A DNA stretch of 64,000 nucleotides, taken from contig OX377204.1 in NCBI GenBank assembly GCA_947396885.1, positions 18,359,706-18,423,705 on the forward strand. Direction: 5' to 3'. This document shows positions 9,601-18,867 of this stretch, piece after piece (position 1 is the stretch's first letter; each line of letters starts with the position of its first letter). Below the pieces are notes generated by a model, which made no database searches, was not told where the DNA came from, and saw only the letters and a program-made list of their open reading frames with translations. The DNA comes from Heligmosomoides polygyrus polygyrus (taxonomy: Eukaryota; Nematoda; Chromadorea; Rhabditida; Heligmosomidae). The position numbers were made by a program, and so were the translations under genes.

Positions 9601-12314
9601 GATCGATAAATTCTGATTATCCTCGGATGATCTTCGGAAACATTGCATGCAGCGCCGATCTTCTTGTTCGTGATCAAACGGGGAAGCACACCGGTCGTCC
9701 AACATCGTTGCAGGAAGATCAAGCATTGGACTGCCGAAGGTCTTCTGACCGAACCTGATGAAAATTTCGTCACCTCCACGACATTCGATACGGCTGCAGT
9801 CGATGTCATCAAAGCTTTGTACAGCTTTGTAGTGATCGAGAGAAGTCAAAGAACGGCGATCGCCCACACCAGTCGGGTTGATAGCTGAAACAACCGACTC
9901 GAATCGCTTCGAAACAGCAGAGTAGAAGTTGTTGTACAGATAAATGTCGCGATCCCGTAAGTCCTCGCGTGCCATATATCCGTCAGGACAGATCTCATCC
10001 GGATTAGACAAGAGATCATCAGTTCAGATGGCACCAGGAATCGGGTTCCACAAATGGAAATAGCGACGGATCCGTACTGGCGTGGCTACGTTAGAAAGAG
10101 CTTCAACGGTCTGACGAAGGTTCTTGATCGTAACGGTGAAAGGATCAGGAACAAACCGTGGCTCTTCCGGAGCACTAGTTGGGTCACTCTTAAAAACTAA
10201 AAATTGAAGGAGTTATGCCTTCGAGAAGTATTACCCTTAAATTCCAGTGAATATTCATATGTGTTACACATAGTCTTTTCTACAGTCAACCATACGCTGT
10301 TCTTCATTCAGAACGGATTCTGGCCAGGTGATTCCTGTGGTCTGAACACCTACACATGCGGTCTGAGTCCCTTGCCATTTCCATGCAACGGACCGACCTA
10401 CTCTTCTCTCCTGATGAGTATGAACACCGACAACATCAGGGAGGCCTCTGTCGTTTATTCTGCCTGGAGTTCAGGTCAGTTCTGTTCTAATCTGTCTATA
10501 ACGATAAAGATGAAAGACGACCTTAAACAATCGATTTTGGGATGCGCCACGAACTCCACATCTACGGGACGAACTCGTTTCGACGACTACTATTACTAGC
10601 GGTTGCCAGCCGATGGGCAATTACAGTGTTTCCCCATACAAGTCTGCTAGCAACTCGTGGCCTCGGAGTTGGAAAGCGTGGGCCTAGGCGGGAAATCCGA
10701 ACCAGGAACCTCGAGTCGACTGAATGCGCAACCGTGCTTCTTCCGACTACGCTACCACACACTTGTATAGGCCAAATACGGCACCAAATTGTCACATATC
10801 TCTCATCGCTAGAAGTATAATGCGTGGCGCATCCCAAACAGAATTTGATCTCCGCCGCCTTTCATCCTTTGACCTATTACTACTATAGCGAGAACCCTGA
10901 ACAATTCACTGCATTTCAGATGACGATTTGATCCTCTATGGTGACCAAGTCTGGGGAAGACCAACGTCTCTAATTTCAACGTCGAGTGGAAAGGTGTGCT
11001 GCCAAGTGTTTTGACGTCTTGACTGTCGCTAATGCATGTGCTAGATATCAATTTATTTTTTTCAAAGAATTCGTCCATATAAGAGGGTCTTCAATTAAGC
11101 TTTTCAAGTTTTATGCTATTCAGCGGTAGCAATCGTGGATTAAAATCTATAAAAAATCTATAAAACCTCGCCGTAAAGAGTATGAGTGAATCCTTTTAAT
11201 TTTTTAATCATGCTCGTATTCCTTTTCCAACAGACTCTACGCCTATGTACGAGCTCTATTCTATTTCAGACAGAATGTGCGCATTGTATAATCTAAGGCA
11301 ATTTGTTGTATTCTATTGTATTGAGATTGAATAGGGAATTTAAAGATTCTATATTTATAGAGATTTGCGCCTAATTCTATATAAGTTAGAAATTATGTAC
11401 AATATCAAAAGAGACTTCAACGTGTTCCATGGATTCTCAAAACCATTACATGCCTCTACATTTATACTGTATTTAACAGTCCCAGGTGTGCATAATACCA
11501 CCTCAAGTTTGGCCGTGAAAAAAGTGTACTGTGAAATAATAATTGAAATGATATCCTCTTTCTTTCAGGTGGTGTATTCTAAATACACTCACATGCAAAC
11601 GAAGGAGAACACTGCACCCGACCAGTACTCGATGGTCGCCTTGAAGACACTGCCATCAACAAGCCGCATGCAGATTTCAGGTGTAATAATTGTAGATAAG
11701 CACATTGAATAAAAATATTTGGAAATGAGTGCACTAAAAGTGATAGTTTCAATCCGAGATCACTTTTTAAAAAGATCCTTCATGATTCATTTCGAAGGAT
11801 TTTGACTAGAGATATAGACATAGGCGTTTTAGCTGGAAACGGAACATAAATTATGATTCTCAAAAGGTCAGGTATACGACAACGCAGTTTGAGGTGGCCG
11901 TGCAAATTCTAGCGCAAGAGTAACAAACACCTGCGCGAAAAACATTGGAAGCGTTTTGGATACACAGCAAAAGTCCCAAAATGAACAGAAAAGATGATTG
12001 CCTAGCCATAGCTAACGAACTCGCTCCATTCCTTGACCTCTGTGGACTCTGACCTTCAGAGCCCTCAGGTCAGGGGCTGCGGCACGTCTTCTGAGTCACC
12101 TGCTATCCATTTGGTCTGTGGGCGACTCCAGGGAGTTCTTCTCCGCATCTCTAGGTGAGCCTTCTAGTTTCGGTTGCATAGTTCTTTTTCTGGTCCACTC
12201 GGCCCTTTGAATTTGTTCTCTCAGTTTGAAACGGTGCCTGGTGGGATAATTTCATGCGTTTCTGGCTTTTCAGGCTCCGACGAAGACGAGAAGTGCGAAA
12301 CTTCTGCCGAATAA
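639..12314 (+). CDS. Secreted class 2 lipase (nematode LIPS family), 11 exons
   Basis: Predicted secreted triacylglycerol-lipase-like alpha/beta hydrolase of the nematode LIPS (Lipase_2) family. Proposed exons: 639-749, 784-888, 1253-1345, 1457-1539, 1692-1846, 4727-4851, 10312-10474, 10920-10993, 11569-11680, 12074-12154 and 12274-12314. They total 1143 nt and stay in frame throughout (380 aa). An N-terminal hydrophobic signal (MLPSSFFVVLFL) is followed by the oxyanion-hole segment VIFIHGNSD in exon 3, the nucleophile elbow ITHSMG in exon 5, an Asp-rich DDDLILYG in exon 8 and the likely catalytic His in YTHMQT in exon 9. Paired cysteines in exons 6-7 fit an extracellular protein. Exons 3-9 are strongly supported. 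The 34 bp first intron, and exons 10-11 after the conserved domain, are inferred from open frame and splice sites only. Intron 5 appears to use a GC donor. AATAAA at 12310 overlaps the stop. Intron 6 hosts two retroelements. Lipid substrate unknown. Confidence 0.88.
2880..3235. repeat. Degenerate tandem repeat in lipase intron 5
   Basis: Variants of GATCAACATAGAAAAAGCAT followed by GAGAGTTTCGGCTACAG recur at about 80 bp spacing between about 3060 and 3230, and less clearly before that. Apparent ORFs here are repeat translation, not genes. Confidence 0.5.
5277..6530 (-). mobile_element. RTE-clade LINE, internally deleted, inside a lipase intron
   Basis: Minus-strand non-LTR retrotransposon remnant. 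Positions 5943-5760 encode the start of an AP-like endonuclease: ITICTYNACT, then DVIGLAETRR with the catalytic-Glu-type motif. This is followed, in another frame, by the C-terminal RT/thumb region of RTE elements (5757-5279: [36 protein letters not shown]). The central roughly 2.4 kb that would carry most of the endonuclease and the RT palm is missing, and the two halves meet near 5757. GC-rich sequence at about 5950-6530 probably is the 5' UTR of the same element, but its limit is uncertain. A second, 3'-only copy lies at 14.1 kb with the same C-terminal residues. The element cannot move on its own. Confidence 0.8.
6860..9700 (-). mobile_element. Penelope-like retroelement (RT plus GIY-YIG endonuclease)
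   Basis: Minus-strand Penelope-like element in the 5.5 kb lipase intron 6. It comprises the long ORF described separately plus about 300 bp of 3' sequence. A hammerhead-like motif lies 3' of the ORF at 6915-6940. The limits are not certain: the 3' end is set by the motif and the 5' end by the loss of RT-type sequence near 9.65-9.7 kb, where a different ORF fragment takes over. I saw no clear flanking pseudo-LTR pair. An uninterrupted ORF this long implies a young insertion compared with the frameshifted DNA transposons elsewhere in the window. Confidence 0.85.
6915..6940 (-). ncRNA. Hammerhead-ribozyme-like motif of the Penelope-like element
   Basis: On the minus strand, CTGAAGA is followed after a short GACG/CGTC hairpin by GAAACG. 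Penelope-like elements are known to carry hammerhead ribozyme motifs in their terminal regions, and the position 3' of the GIY-YIG ORF fits. The spacing of stem II is not textbook, so catalysis is unproven. Stems I and III were not resolved by eye. Confidence 0.4.
7167..9812 (-). CDS. Penelope-like reverse transcriptase with C-terminal GIY-YIG endonuclease
   Basis: The 881-codon ORF has no stop. The real start is probably downstream of the first Met, because the first 40-50 codons overlap an unrelated frame. RT landmarks in order: a fingers region with FKIRPIISCVNGP, motif A SFDVESLYTNV, a motif-B-like GLAMGQRLAP, and a motif C that reads RYIDN where YxDD is expected. A cysteine cluster (ENCVTCPYGKLGDC) then precedes the GIY-YIG nuclease (GAIYQIEC, then YIGETGRRL and the RVTEH helix). 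This RT-linker-GIY-YIG order is diagnostic of Penelope-like elements that cut their target with GIY-YIG. The predicted product would copy its RNA at nicked DNA. The second catalytic Asp is encoded as AAC (Asn), so activity is doubtful unless this is normal in its subfamily. Confidence 0.88.
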   Translation of the reverse strand: MMTSTAAVSNVVEVTKFSSGSVRRPSAVQCLIFLQRCWTTGVLPRLITNKKIGAACNVSEDHPRIIRIYRSMLRIVIKEKQHALYSSLMKCHSKEQACRRFLPDRTWRRIEGGSRSICNSIRTRAKATLCAKYERLRGEPHESYHDGEGSSPTIYHNGSIPAHNEAQLGRVTVIGDVTLSNNALSFLSLRPSFSPAQKINALTFRKVVGGLQRLRDSLRVRSRNIGRAEATLNRGGVLPPVAFPRMFYNEPQPAPDVDVKFQVLSSAILAIFSQHRRQYKANLTNAQWEGFKELRELRSNVTLRISVSDKGGEFVVMSQSLDRAITELHLQNDSVYRHATEKDFLSQCKRLNHAWITIGKAAGIDDRLLSRLRLDNPCCPVFYSLVKTHKLARAGTLSTSAETFKIRPIISCVNGPTDRISWFLNNIVSQLLPMVPSHLTNTNQFLAKLRSSTIGPNCVMESFDVESLYTNVQNDQALQALSEMLDRHIGNINTFGLIKAHIMALAKECLSCNIFKCSGRYFSQIRGLAMGQRLAPVLAICFMSRIEETVLVRSPLMYCRYIDNCCIVTSTQSEMDECFRLLNEQSTYIKLTRETPKDGWLPYLNTQVKVSNGVVSVKWYRKPSSKNILIHATSAHPVAIKRSVVRNMFRTTSQVCTDDQERLESLRLASNIAKENGYTVCHRRHRVQANRQSERPHESRVPLCMPFISDKVSAAIQRSIVRAQLQNDVVLVDIPNDNIKRQLVRNRLYDKQCLSENCVTCPYGKLGDCSHMGAIYQIECQACNATYIGETGRRLAVRVTEHLAGKDRINLRTPLGRHRAVDHEGNDFGIKCTILAVETEISARKALEAFWIFARNPSINDRHECPSITHDFLPFVPRCEL
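9640..10194 (-). pseudogene. Unidentified ORF fragment upstream of the Penelope-like element
   Basis: One reading frame runs on the minus strand from about 10194 to about 9650, broken by a single TGA near 10026. It starts just after a TTTTTAG that could be a splice acceptor. Downstream of the TGA, a Met-initiated part begins at 10011. Composition looks like real protein, with segments such as VPDPFTVTIKNL, RDIYLYNNFY and KTFGSPMLDLP, and no low-complexity bias. I do not recognise the family. The frame differs from the 881-codon RT ORF, and the protein-like character stops near 9650 where RT-type sequence begins. It could be a host-gene retrocopy, cargo of the element, or a fragment of another retroelement or virus interrupted by the insertion. 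Confidence 0.45.
10536..10790 (-). repeat. tRNA-derived SINE-like repeat
   Basis: Read on the minus strand, the head resembles a tRNA internal promoter: A-box-like TAGCGTAGTCGG near 10757 and B-box-like GGTTCGGATT near 10702. The tail at 10536-10575 (plus-strand GGATGCGCCACG) carries the family signature GCGTGGCGCATCC. It lies in the lipase intron between exons 7 and 8. Confidence 0.6.
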
Positions 12315-12479
12315 AGCTTGCTATCTCGGCTAGATGTCAAATTCTAAGTAACGACGACACAAATTATGATTTTTGTAAAGAAAATAAATGAAGAAAATGG
12401 AAGGATTAGAGAACAGAACAAGTCAATTTGGACTTTTTTACAGTCTAGATATATCAGAGATCAGTTAGGATCTATGTTT

Positions 12480-13480
12480 GAAATGCTCACTTACCCTCCT
12501 GTGTATGAATGCTGTTGCAAGTCGGCGGCCCCAGTGCAGCGGCTGTGCCGTTAACACGTGGGACCTCAACCTGCCCCATGGGGCACCCGAAGCTGCCAAG
12601 GCCAAGTACCCCGGGGAGGTGTATTGGTCCCATGCCCTGAAGTGCCACTCTGAACCGCAGATTCCCCGGGTCCGTCCCTTCTCCTCCCACTGAATTGTAT
12701 CCTTCCACCCCAGGGTTGCAGCCAGCCAACTACGGTGGGGGAGACCTAACCCCGTGCATGAATTGCCAGCCTGTGACACAACGACACTGCCCTCGCGGCG
12801 TCCAGGCGGAGGGCCAGAGCCTGCCCCTCCGCCCGGACCCCGCGAGGGGCTTGACAGGCTTTATCGCAGCAACCCAGCAAGATAATATGACAGCAATACC
12901 ACAATATGGAATGACTGCGAGGTATGAACGGACTCACCGCACTCCTTCATGTAGCACACCGAGGGCCAATACGGATTTATTACACACCAGCATGCCGACA
13001 TGATATGACCATATGAGAGTCGATGACGCAATGGTAGAAGAGGGACATGGCCGGAGAGTGGAGTGCAACCGGGTGGATGGAGATACAGTGGGCCGGGCGC
13101 ATCATAGTGGCTACCACTCCGCGCCCTCAGCCCTGGCGACCCTTCTTGGAAGGGTCGCCCTCCATCCGATCGGCAGTCGATGCCGTGATGTGCTGGGACG
13201 ACGACGACGTGGCCGGCTCCGGCTGAAGTGACGAGAAGCCGACCGATGAGCGCAACCGCTCACGGTCGGCGCAGGCGTCGAATGAACTGTCGGGTTCGCG
13301 CGGGAAGCGGGTTATGCACGTTCCGGTGCGCGCGCCCCGCCCGCGGATCGATTCCGGCGGAGGCGGGGGCAGGCCGCGCGAGGAGCGCCTCGCGGAGCGC
13401 CGCGGGCCTGAACGCCCGCAGGAGGATGGAAGGGGCTGCGAAGGTCGCGAATCGCGACAAATGCTGGATTTCAACTGTTC
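12480..13480. repeat. GC-rich unidentified repetitive segment
   Basis: About 1 kb of clearly higher GC than the AT-rich flanks, just 3' of the lipase gene. It has open frames on both strands, none resembling a known protein, and no splice-bounded exon stands out. It includes a strong hairpin at 12791-12846 and a CGACGACGACG run near 13197. The high GC with frames open on both strands suggests the 5' region of a retroelement rather than a host gene, but I cannot name it. Confidence 0.4.
12791..12846. other. GC-rich hairpin
   Basis: The arm starting CCTCGCGGCGTCCAGGCGG pairs, with few mismatches, with the arm ending CCGCCCGGACCCCGCGAGG. The stem is about 24 bp with a very short loop. Confidence 0.7.
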
Positions 13481-13619
13481 AGTGAAACGTTGAATCTTAT
13501 GAAGGTCCGGCTATGCACTTGTCATTTCCATACGATAAACTCCTTTTTTGGAGCAAAAAAAGCAAAATTCCAACCATTATTCTATAATTCCATACACAAC
13601 ATGATATCTAATAAAAGAC

Positions 13620-13870
13620 GATATTTCTTTTTGGATGCGCCTTGCATTCTGCTTCTACAGAATTCCGAGGAAGCGATTTGAATGAGTTTTCGGTCTATGC
13701 AATGATTTGTAGTGGGTAATCAATGGCTAAGTCAGCGTTCATTCCTTTCCCGACGAGTAAATTTCCGATTCCCTGCGCCGTTATGATGGAAGGCTTGGTT
13801 GGCCTGGGCGGAGAATCCTAACCAAGAGCCAAATTATTGATCAGAGATTGTGCCGTGCTCTGATTCAGAG
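13620..13870 (-). repeat. SINE-like repeat, diverged copy
   Basis: On the plus strand it opens with GGATGCGCCTTGCATTCTGCTTCTAC (the reverse of the family tail, positions 13632-13657). It later shows GGCCTGGGCGGAGAATCC near 13801, which corresponds to the tRNA-like B-box region in other copies. Confidence 0.5.
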
Positions 13871-14011
13871 CATTGCAATGTTTACTTGACTGATAGTTAA
13901 TTAAGCTTTACCGAGGGTCACACAGTGGAGAATGGTAATGTTTTCTTTTCTTGAAATTGCTTTATTGTTGCTAGACTTATGCGTATGTAAACAGCTGTTA
14001 CGCAATCAGTC

Positions 14012-14062
14012 TACAATGTATACAATGTATACAATGTGATGTATACATTGTATACAATGTGA
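14012..14062. repeat. TACAATGTA tandem/palindromic simple repeat
   Basis: TACAATGTA units are repeated head to tail and then inverted (TACATTGTATACAATGTGATG), immediately before the RTE 3' end at 14.1 kb. Confidence 0.8.
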
Positions 14063-14089
14063 TGCGTAGGAGGAGTGCGTGGCGTAATC

Positions 14090-14455
14090 CACCTGTATCA
14101 CCTGTATCACCTGCCGTACAGTTGATCATCGAGTTGCTCGAGCGGGCGCCAGCAGCGTCTCCATTCGTCCCTGTCGCGTGCCAGAGTGGTCCAATGGATC
14201 CTCCTCGCTCGAGGGACACGAAGAGCGTCATATCGGTCGTTCAGGGCTTTCACGAAGAAGTCCGACCAACGCGTTGGTGGGCGTCCTGGTGTTCTTTTGA
14301 CATCCCGCGGAATCCAATCTGTGACGACTCTCGTCCAGCGGGTGTCTGCGAATCGCATTACGTGGCCGGCCCACCTAATTTTCGACGACTTGGCCCATGC
14401 GACAGCGTCTCTGATCTTCGAACGTCGGCGAAGCTCGGAACTCCGGATGCCTAAC
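14090..14455 (-). mobile_element. RTE LINE 3' fragment
   Basis: Encodes, on the minus strand, the same C-terminal RTE region as the copy at 5.3 kb ([38 protein letters not shown]) and stops at the 5' side within that domain. The 3' terminus carries two TGATACAGG units (plus-strand CCTGTATCA at about 14090-14110), as expected for the short tandem tails of RTE elements. 5' truncation is typical of LINE insertion. Not functional. Confidence 0.82.
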
Positions 14456-16004
14456 TCCGGCGTAATCCAACCAGATGTAAATCTCTTCATGAAGCTCAAG
14501 CAAATAGGTGCACCATCAGATTATCTGCATTATGCCTTCTTTAGATAAGTCGAAAAGAACGTAAAATCACACGATTGTTGTCTTTTTTGAAACGCTGTTG
14601 TTACTTTTTCTTATGACACTCTGCGACGGTTAGTTGTTAATTTGAAAAATTCAAAAACAATATTTTGACTTTATTTGATTATGCATGTTTAAATTTTAGA
14701 AACGTCATATTCTGGATGCGAAAGGTACATTTCATTATTATTAAACGAAAGTGGAGGTCTAACAGTTAAGGAAGATCTTGAAACCAATTTCACTGAAGAG
14801 CAGAGTATTTGCACAAGAACGGTTTCATCTTAGGAATTTTCACATTTTCACTATCCCCATAAGCTATCTTCAGCGCGTTCCTACTTTCACATCGATCGGC
14901 GAGCAAAAACTTTTCTCTGAATTTCCAGAAAAATCGCGCGTTTTCGTTCTGAGGCGGGAGCTATCAGATCGAGCGGATGGTTGACTGGTTATGCGGTCAA
15001 TTGGTATAAAAAGTGGAATTCTAACTGAGAGACCTGTTCTAAATTCTATTGGAGCTGGAACAACAGACACTATTCGACCAGAATGAGCTTAGTGGTCGGT
15101 GCTAGCCATATTTACTATAAATGAATATGAGTAAGGTTGTGGAGCTGCGACAGTTAGCGACGGAAAAATCTGAAAGTCTGCGACAGCGTCCATGAGTTAA
15201 TGCGAGATTGTGGAATATACGCGAATTCGTTACTTTCCAGTGCCATAGAAGAAGCTTAAAACAGTATTTGAAGCGAAATAATTGGAATTTCTTGCCTATT
15301 TAAGCAGTATAGTCATTTGCCGTTAAGACACTTCGCGAAAGCGAATGTCTAATCTTTATTCTTTATGTGATTTTCACGTTTATTTATTTATTTATTTATT
15401 TATTTAAAGACGTGGAATGTGATCACACGGGTAAAAATAAGAAACCGAATGAAATTAAACATAAGCAGAACTACACAGCAACGTCTGGATGAACAATGAA
15501 CAACTAGCTGCAAAGTGATGTCTGCTAAATGCAACCAAGACGGTACATTCAGGGACATGTTCCAAGAAAAAGACTAAGAATTGACAATAAAAGGTCACTT
15601 CTCAAATAAGTTTACGGAAGGCCTGGACAGTCAACCCCAACGACATTTTGTCATCACTTAGTAACGTGTTGAATTGGCTGAGGTTCCTATAGGTGAAGAA
15701 ATTTGTCTTATCTTTGTCTTTGCAACCACGACATTAAGCCGTAGCTTACCTCTCATAGATCTAGTCAACGGTACACCGAAAAACGAAAGTGGATCTATGG
15801 AGAGCTTCTGAGTTGCAATTTTGAACATCATAGTGAGATCAGCCTTTCTTCTTATACCGGTATACGGGTGAGTGCTGATTGGTCCCACGAGGTGTGGATG
15901 TTGCGTTCGATCAACCAGCGCCAGTGGTGTATTGGCGTAGAGCATTCCCGTCTATCCCAACCAGATGTGCATCATGAGTAATGCAAAGAAACAAATCAGT
16001 TTCT

Positions 16005-16105
16005 TTAAGCCTCAATCGGCTGGTACCGAGGATGTAAGCTGTAACAACGATGTTTTGTTGCGATCAAACCTTTTAGTGCCGGGCGGGACTCGAACCGGTT
16101 AAGCT
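16005..16105 (-). repeat. Second tRNA-derived SINE family, truncated copy
   Basis: On the minus strand a perfect B box (GGTTCGAGTCC, near 16093) is followed by TTTGATCGCAACAAAACATC and CGATTGAGGC. This order matches the fuller copy at 20.3-20.45 kb. The 5' tRNA half is missing. Confidence 0.6.
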
Positions 16106-16867
16106 GTAGGCAAAGAAACACAAGCAATAAGGCTTATATGTATGTACCTGGTTGAAAACTGCATATAAAGGTCCTATTGTATTCTTGCTAGGTATGTGGG
16201 CGCACCAAAATGCAGTTTGCAGTTGCAGTTTCAGTTCTTCCATCGTTCTCAAAAATACTGAGTGAATTACCCCACCCACAAATTTTCTTCAAAAAAGATA
16301 AAAAAAAGAAGGGAAAAAGTCAAGAGATTTTCTATTAAATTCCATTAAACCGCGCCTATTCAACCTGTTCATACGTATGATATGGTTTTGAAAATGCCCA
16401 TTTTGCTTCCAAAGAAGTGAGGTTTCAAAACAAAAATTGCCGAGTTGACGTGAAATTTGTATAAAACCGAGAAGAAAAAACCGTAAAAATTGCAAATTTT
16501 AAATTTTAGGTGCTACTTGCTTAGTCCGACTGAGTCGTACCATAAGGAACTTCTTGTGGACTTCTTAATTTCAGTTCGAGATCAGAAGATATAACGTGGG
16601 AAACGATACCCTCCAAGGCCAGAGTTCCAAGGTCGATGAAGGTCGCACATCAGCAGTTCGCGAGTGGTATGCCACGGAACGCACTTGAGGCAATGCCAAC
16701 AAACCACAAGAAACTGCTCGGCAAACATTAGTCAGGGACACCGACTTCATAGCAGCCTTAGGCAGTTCTTTCTTGCTTGTCCCGTTGGAGCCCTCTTTCT
16801 GTTTTCTACGATCGCGCAGCTTATTGCTGATAATTGACTCCTAATTGATAACACGTCTCCAACTTTA

Positions 16868-17420
16868 GCCCTGGGGTAATCGATGTCGCTGAACATGATA
16901 ATGAAGTTCGTTTTTAAAGGGTAGATCACTATCAACCAATATCGATCAAATTATCGATTACTTATGGATGTCGTACAAGCGGTTCGAAACTTCAGCCGTG
17001 AGGGTAATTGAGGTCGCTGAACATGATTATAATGTTCATTTTAAAAGTGTAGATCACTAACAATCAATATCGATCAGATTATCGACTATTTATGGATGTC
17101 GTTCAAGCGGGACGAAACTTCAGCCCTGGGGCTAATCGAGGTCCTGACCGGTGGTTTTCTCCCAGATTTAACCGATTGAGGTGGAGATGGAGGCGGGGGG
17201 GGGGGGGAAGACACGTCGGTGGTTTTCTTCCAGATCTAACTGATCGGGGTGGGGAGGGGGTGGGAGACATGCGGGTATTATGGCCGAAGGAGTGCTCCAC
17301 ATGATGTGGAAAGTTTCAATCTGGAGGTCAGTATCGATCGATATTATCGATCGCCTGACCGGTGGTTTTCTCCCAGATTTAACCGATCGGGGTGGGGGAG
17401 TGGTAGACACGCGGTACTAT
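16868..17420. repeat. Tandem repeats with AATATCGATC core
   Basis: Two head-to-tail units of about 135 bp (about 16868-17000 and 17003-17140) share GTCGCTGAACATGAT, GTAGATCACTA, AATATCGATCA and GAAACTTCAGCC. They are followed by three copies of GACCGGTGGTTTTCT/CAGAT-type units near 17145, 17215 and 17355. A run of about 12 G lies near 17198. ORFs here translate the repeat. Confidence 0.7.
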
Positions 17421-18260
17421 GACCGAAGGAGTGCTCCCCAACAGTCTGAGGACGAAAGCACTGATTAACGCAAATAAATTACGTATCTAAACTGTCTGTC
17501 TGAAGATAGTGCCGACGTTGAAGAGATGTTGAGGATGGAGGGAGGGTGAGCTGGACGGTTTCATATCGAAGAACTACTCACCTGATCTTGAAGAAGGTAG
17601 ACCAAGGTTCGAAATTATTAAGGTATCAAATACCTCTTTTTACTGCTAAGGTGCCGAGAAGGCTGCACAAGCAGAGCAGCTGCTTGAAGTAAATGATCTT
17701 GGCTTAGTGACTCTCTAAGGTCGCGCGAAGCGCGCAAGTGAGAGACACGGCGACAGGTGTGTCGGAGCACTTGTGATAAATATAGAACAGGATAATCAGC
17801 CTATGTCGGATTTACAGTAAAACTTATAAGTACGAAATGATAAAGGATAAAGGACGGCATTGATCAGACCCTTCTCCTCACTAACCCGACGCCACTAATT
17901 CTGCTTCTACGGGATATATTTTGGCAGTGAAATGCCAACCGATGCTCTAGTGTTGATGTTTATCGAAGTCGAGCCACCTTTCCTGGATTTTTTCCCTTTT
18001 ACTTTTTTCCAGTGGCCTCGTGGGATCAATCCTAATGGGTGAGAATGCTTTACTCAATCATCCTGGAATGATGAATAAAGTAAAAGTTAACTATTCTACA
18101 ATGCTTACACACTGATCTGTCCCAGGACGGGGCAATTCATCAGGAGTTTGTAGCCGCGACTGATCAGCCTGCTAAAATTTGTTTAGCTTTCCTAACGATG
18201 CCCCCTCCGCCCAGGATAGATCCGCTTCCAGAACTGATTTCACAGCAAGTTGCAGATTCC

Positions 18261-18648
18261 ATGTCTATGAGCACACTTCGCATCGTGCTACTGCTAGTAA
18301 CTGCAGGCTTCTGTCAATCATCTTCAAATCTACGCTGCATTCGATCCGTACCTGAGGATTCTGAAGTCCAAGTAGTCAGCTGTGATGGAATATGTATGCG
18401 ACAGATTATTCTTATAGAAATGGAAGACTCGAAAGGTAGGTCTAGTAAGAGCAACTTAGCTGATTCAATTCTCCACTGCTTCAGGGGTCACTTCAACCAG
18501 ACAGGTTGCCGTCTCCCGAGACTGTTCCCATTCCGAAGCCCTGTCCGGATTCTCCGACCACTGCAGCGACTCGAAAGCCAATGCCAAGCAAAGGGTCGAA
18601 CCCCGTGTGATCACTTGTTTCTGCGATGACGACTTCTGCAATTTCTAA
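18261..18648 (+). CDS. Small secreted Ly6/ET-module-like protein, 2 exons
   Basis: Two exons, 18261-18435 and 18485-18648, join in frame across a 49 bp GT-AG intron to give 112 aa ending in TAA. AATAAA follows at about 18674. The start at 18261 (MSMSTLRIVLLLVTAG) gives a clean signal peptide; an in-frame ATG at 18198 would place proline-rich sequence before it. The mature part has eight cysteines, spaced LRC, VVSC, GIC, RDC, HC, TCFC and FCN. It closes with the TCFCDDDFCN signature seen at the end of three-finger (Ly6/uPAR, activin-receptor ectodomain, nematode ET-module) domains. Such proteins are secreted or surface-bound and usually bind other proteins; the partner is unknown. The next gene starts 220 bp downstream on the same strand. 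Confidence 0.82.
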
Positions 18649-18825
18649 TCCTACCGGGATCTTTCTTGCTGTAAATAAAGCTTTCTCCCTAGAGCTACTG
18701 TAAATGATCCCGCTGCTCCTTAGGCGACCATCGGCGAGCGGTCACGAAACCGGCTCGAAGAAGCGGTCATTGTGTGCTCGTCCGCGGTGTCGTATTACAC
18801 GGGTCGTGTTCAGTAAAAAGCCACA

Positions 18826-18834
18826 GCTATATAA
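18826..18834 (+). promoter_or_regulatory. Possible TATA box
   Basis: TATATAAA-type sequence (CTATATAAAC) about 40 bp before the ATG of the 103-aa secreted protein gene. The distance is short but compatible with a short 5' leader. Based on sequence only. Confidence 0.35.
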
Positions 18835-18867
18835 ACAGAAACAAAACCGATTCGCGCCCGACTAACT

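Larger units (their letters stand above)
12315..18197. other. Gene-free interval
   Basis: Between the lipase stop codon and the next gene I see no splice-bounded coding exon. Contents: the GC-rich segment at 12.48-13.48 kb, SINE-like pieces at 13.6 and 16.0 kb, the RTE fragment at 14.1 kb, a TTTA run near 15380, and tandem repeats at 16.9-17.4 kb. 14.5-16.0 kb and 17.5-18.2 kb are unstructured by eye. Confidence 0.6.

Noticed and set aside
14012..14062. CRISPR-like short repeats
   Set aside because: They are 9 bp simple-sequence units without spacers, in a eukaryotic context.
16040..16110. tRNA gene because of a perfect B box
   Set aside because: No A box or pairing acceptor stem upstream; matches the second SINE family.
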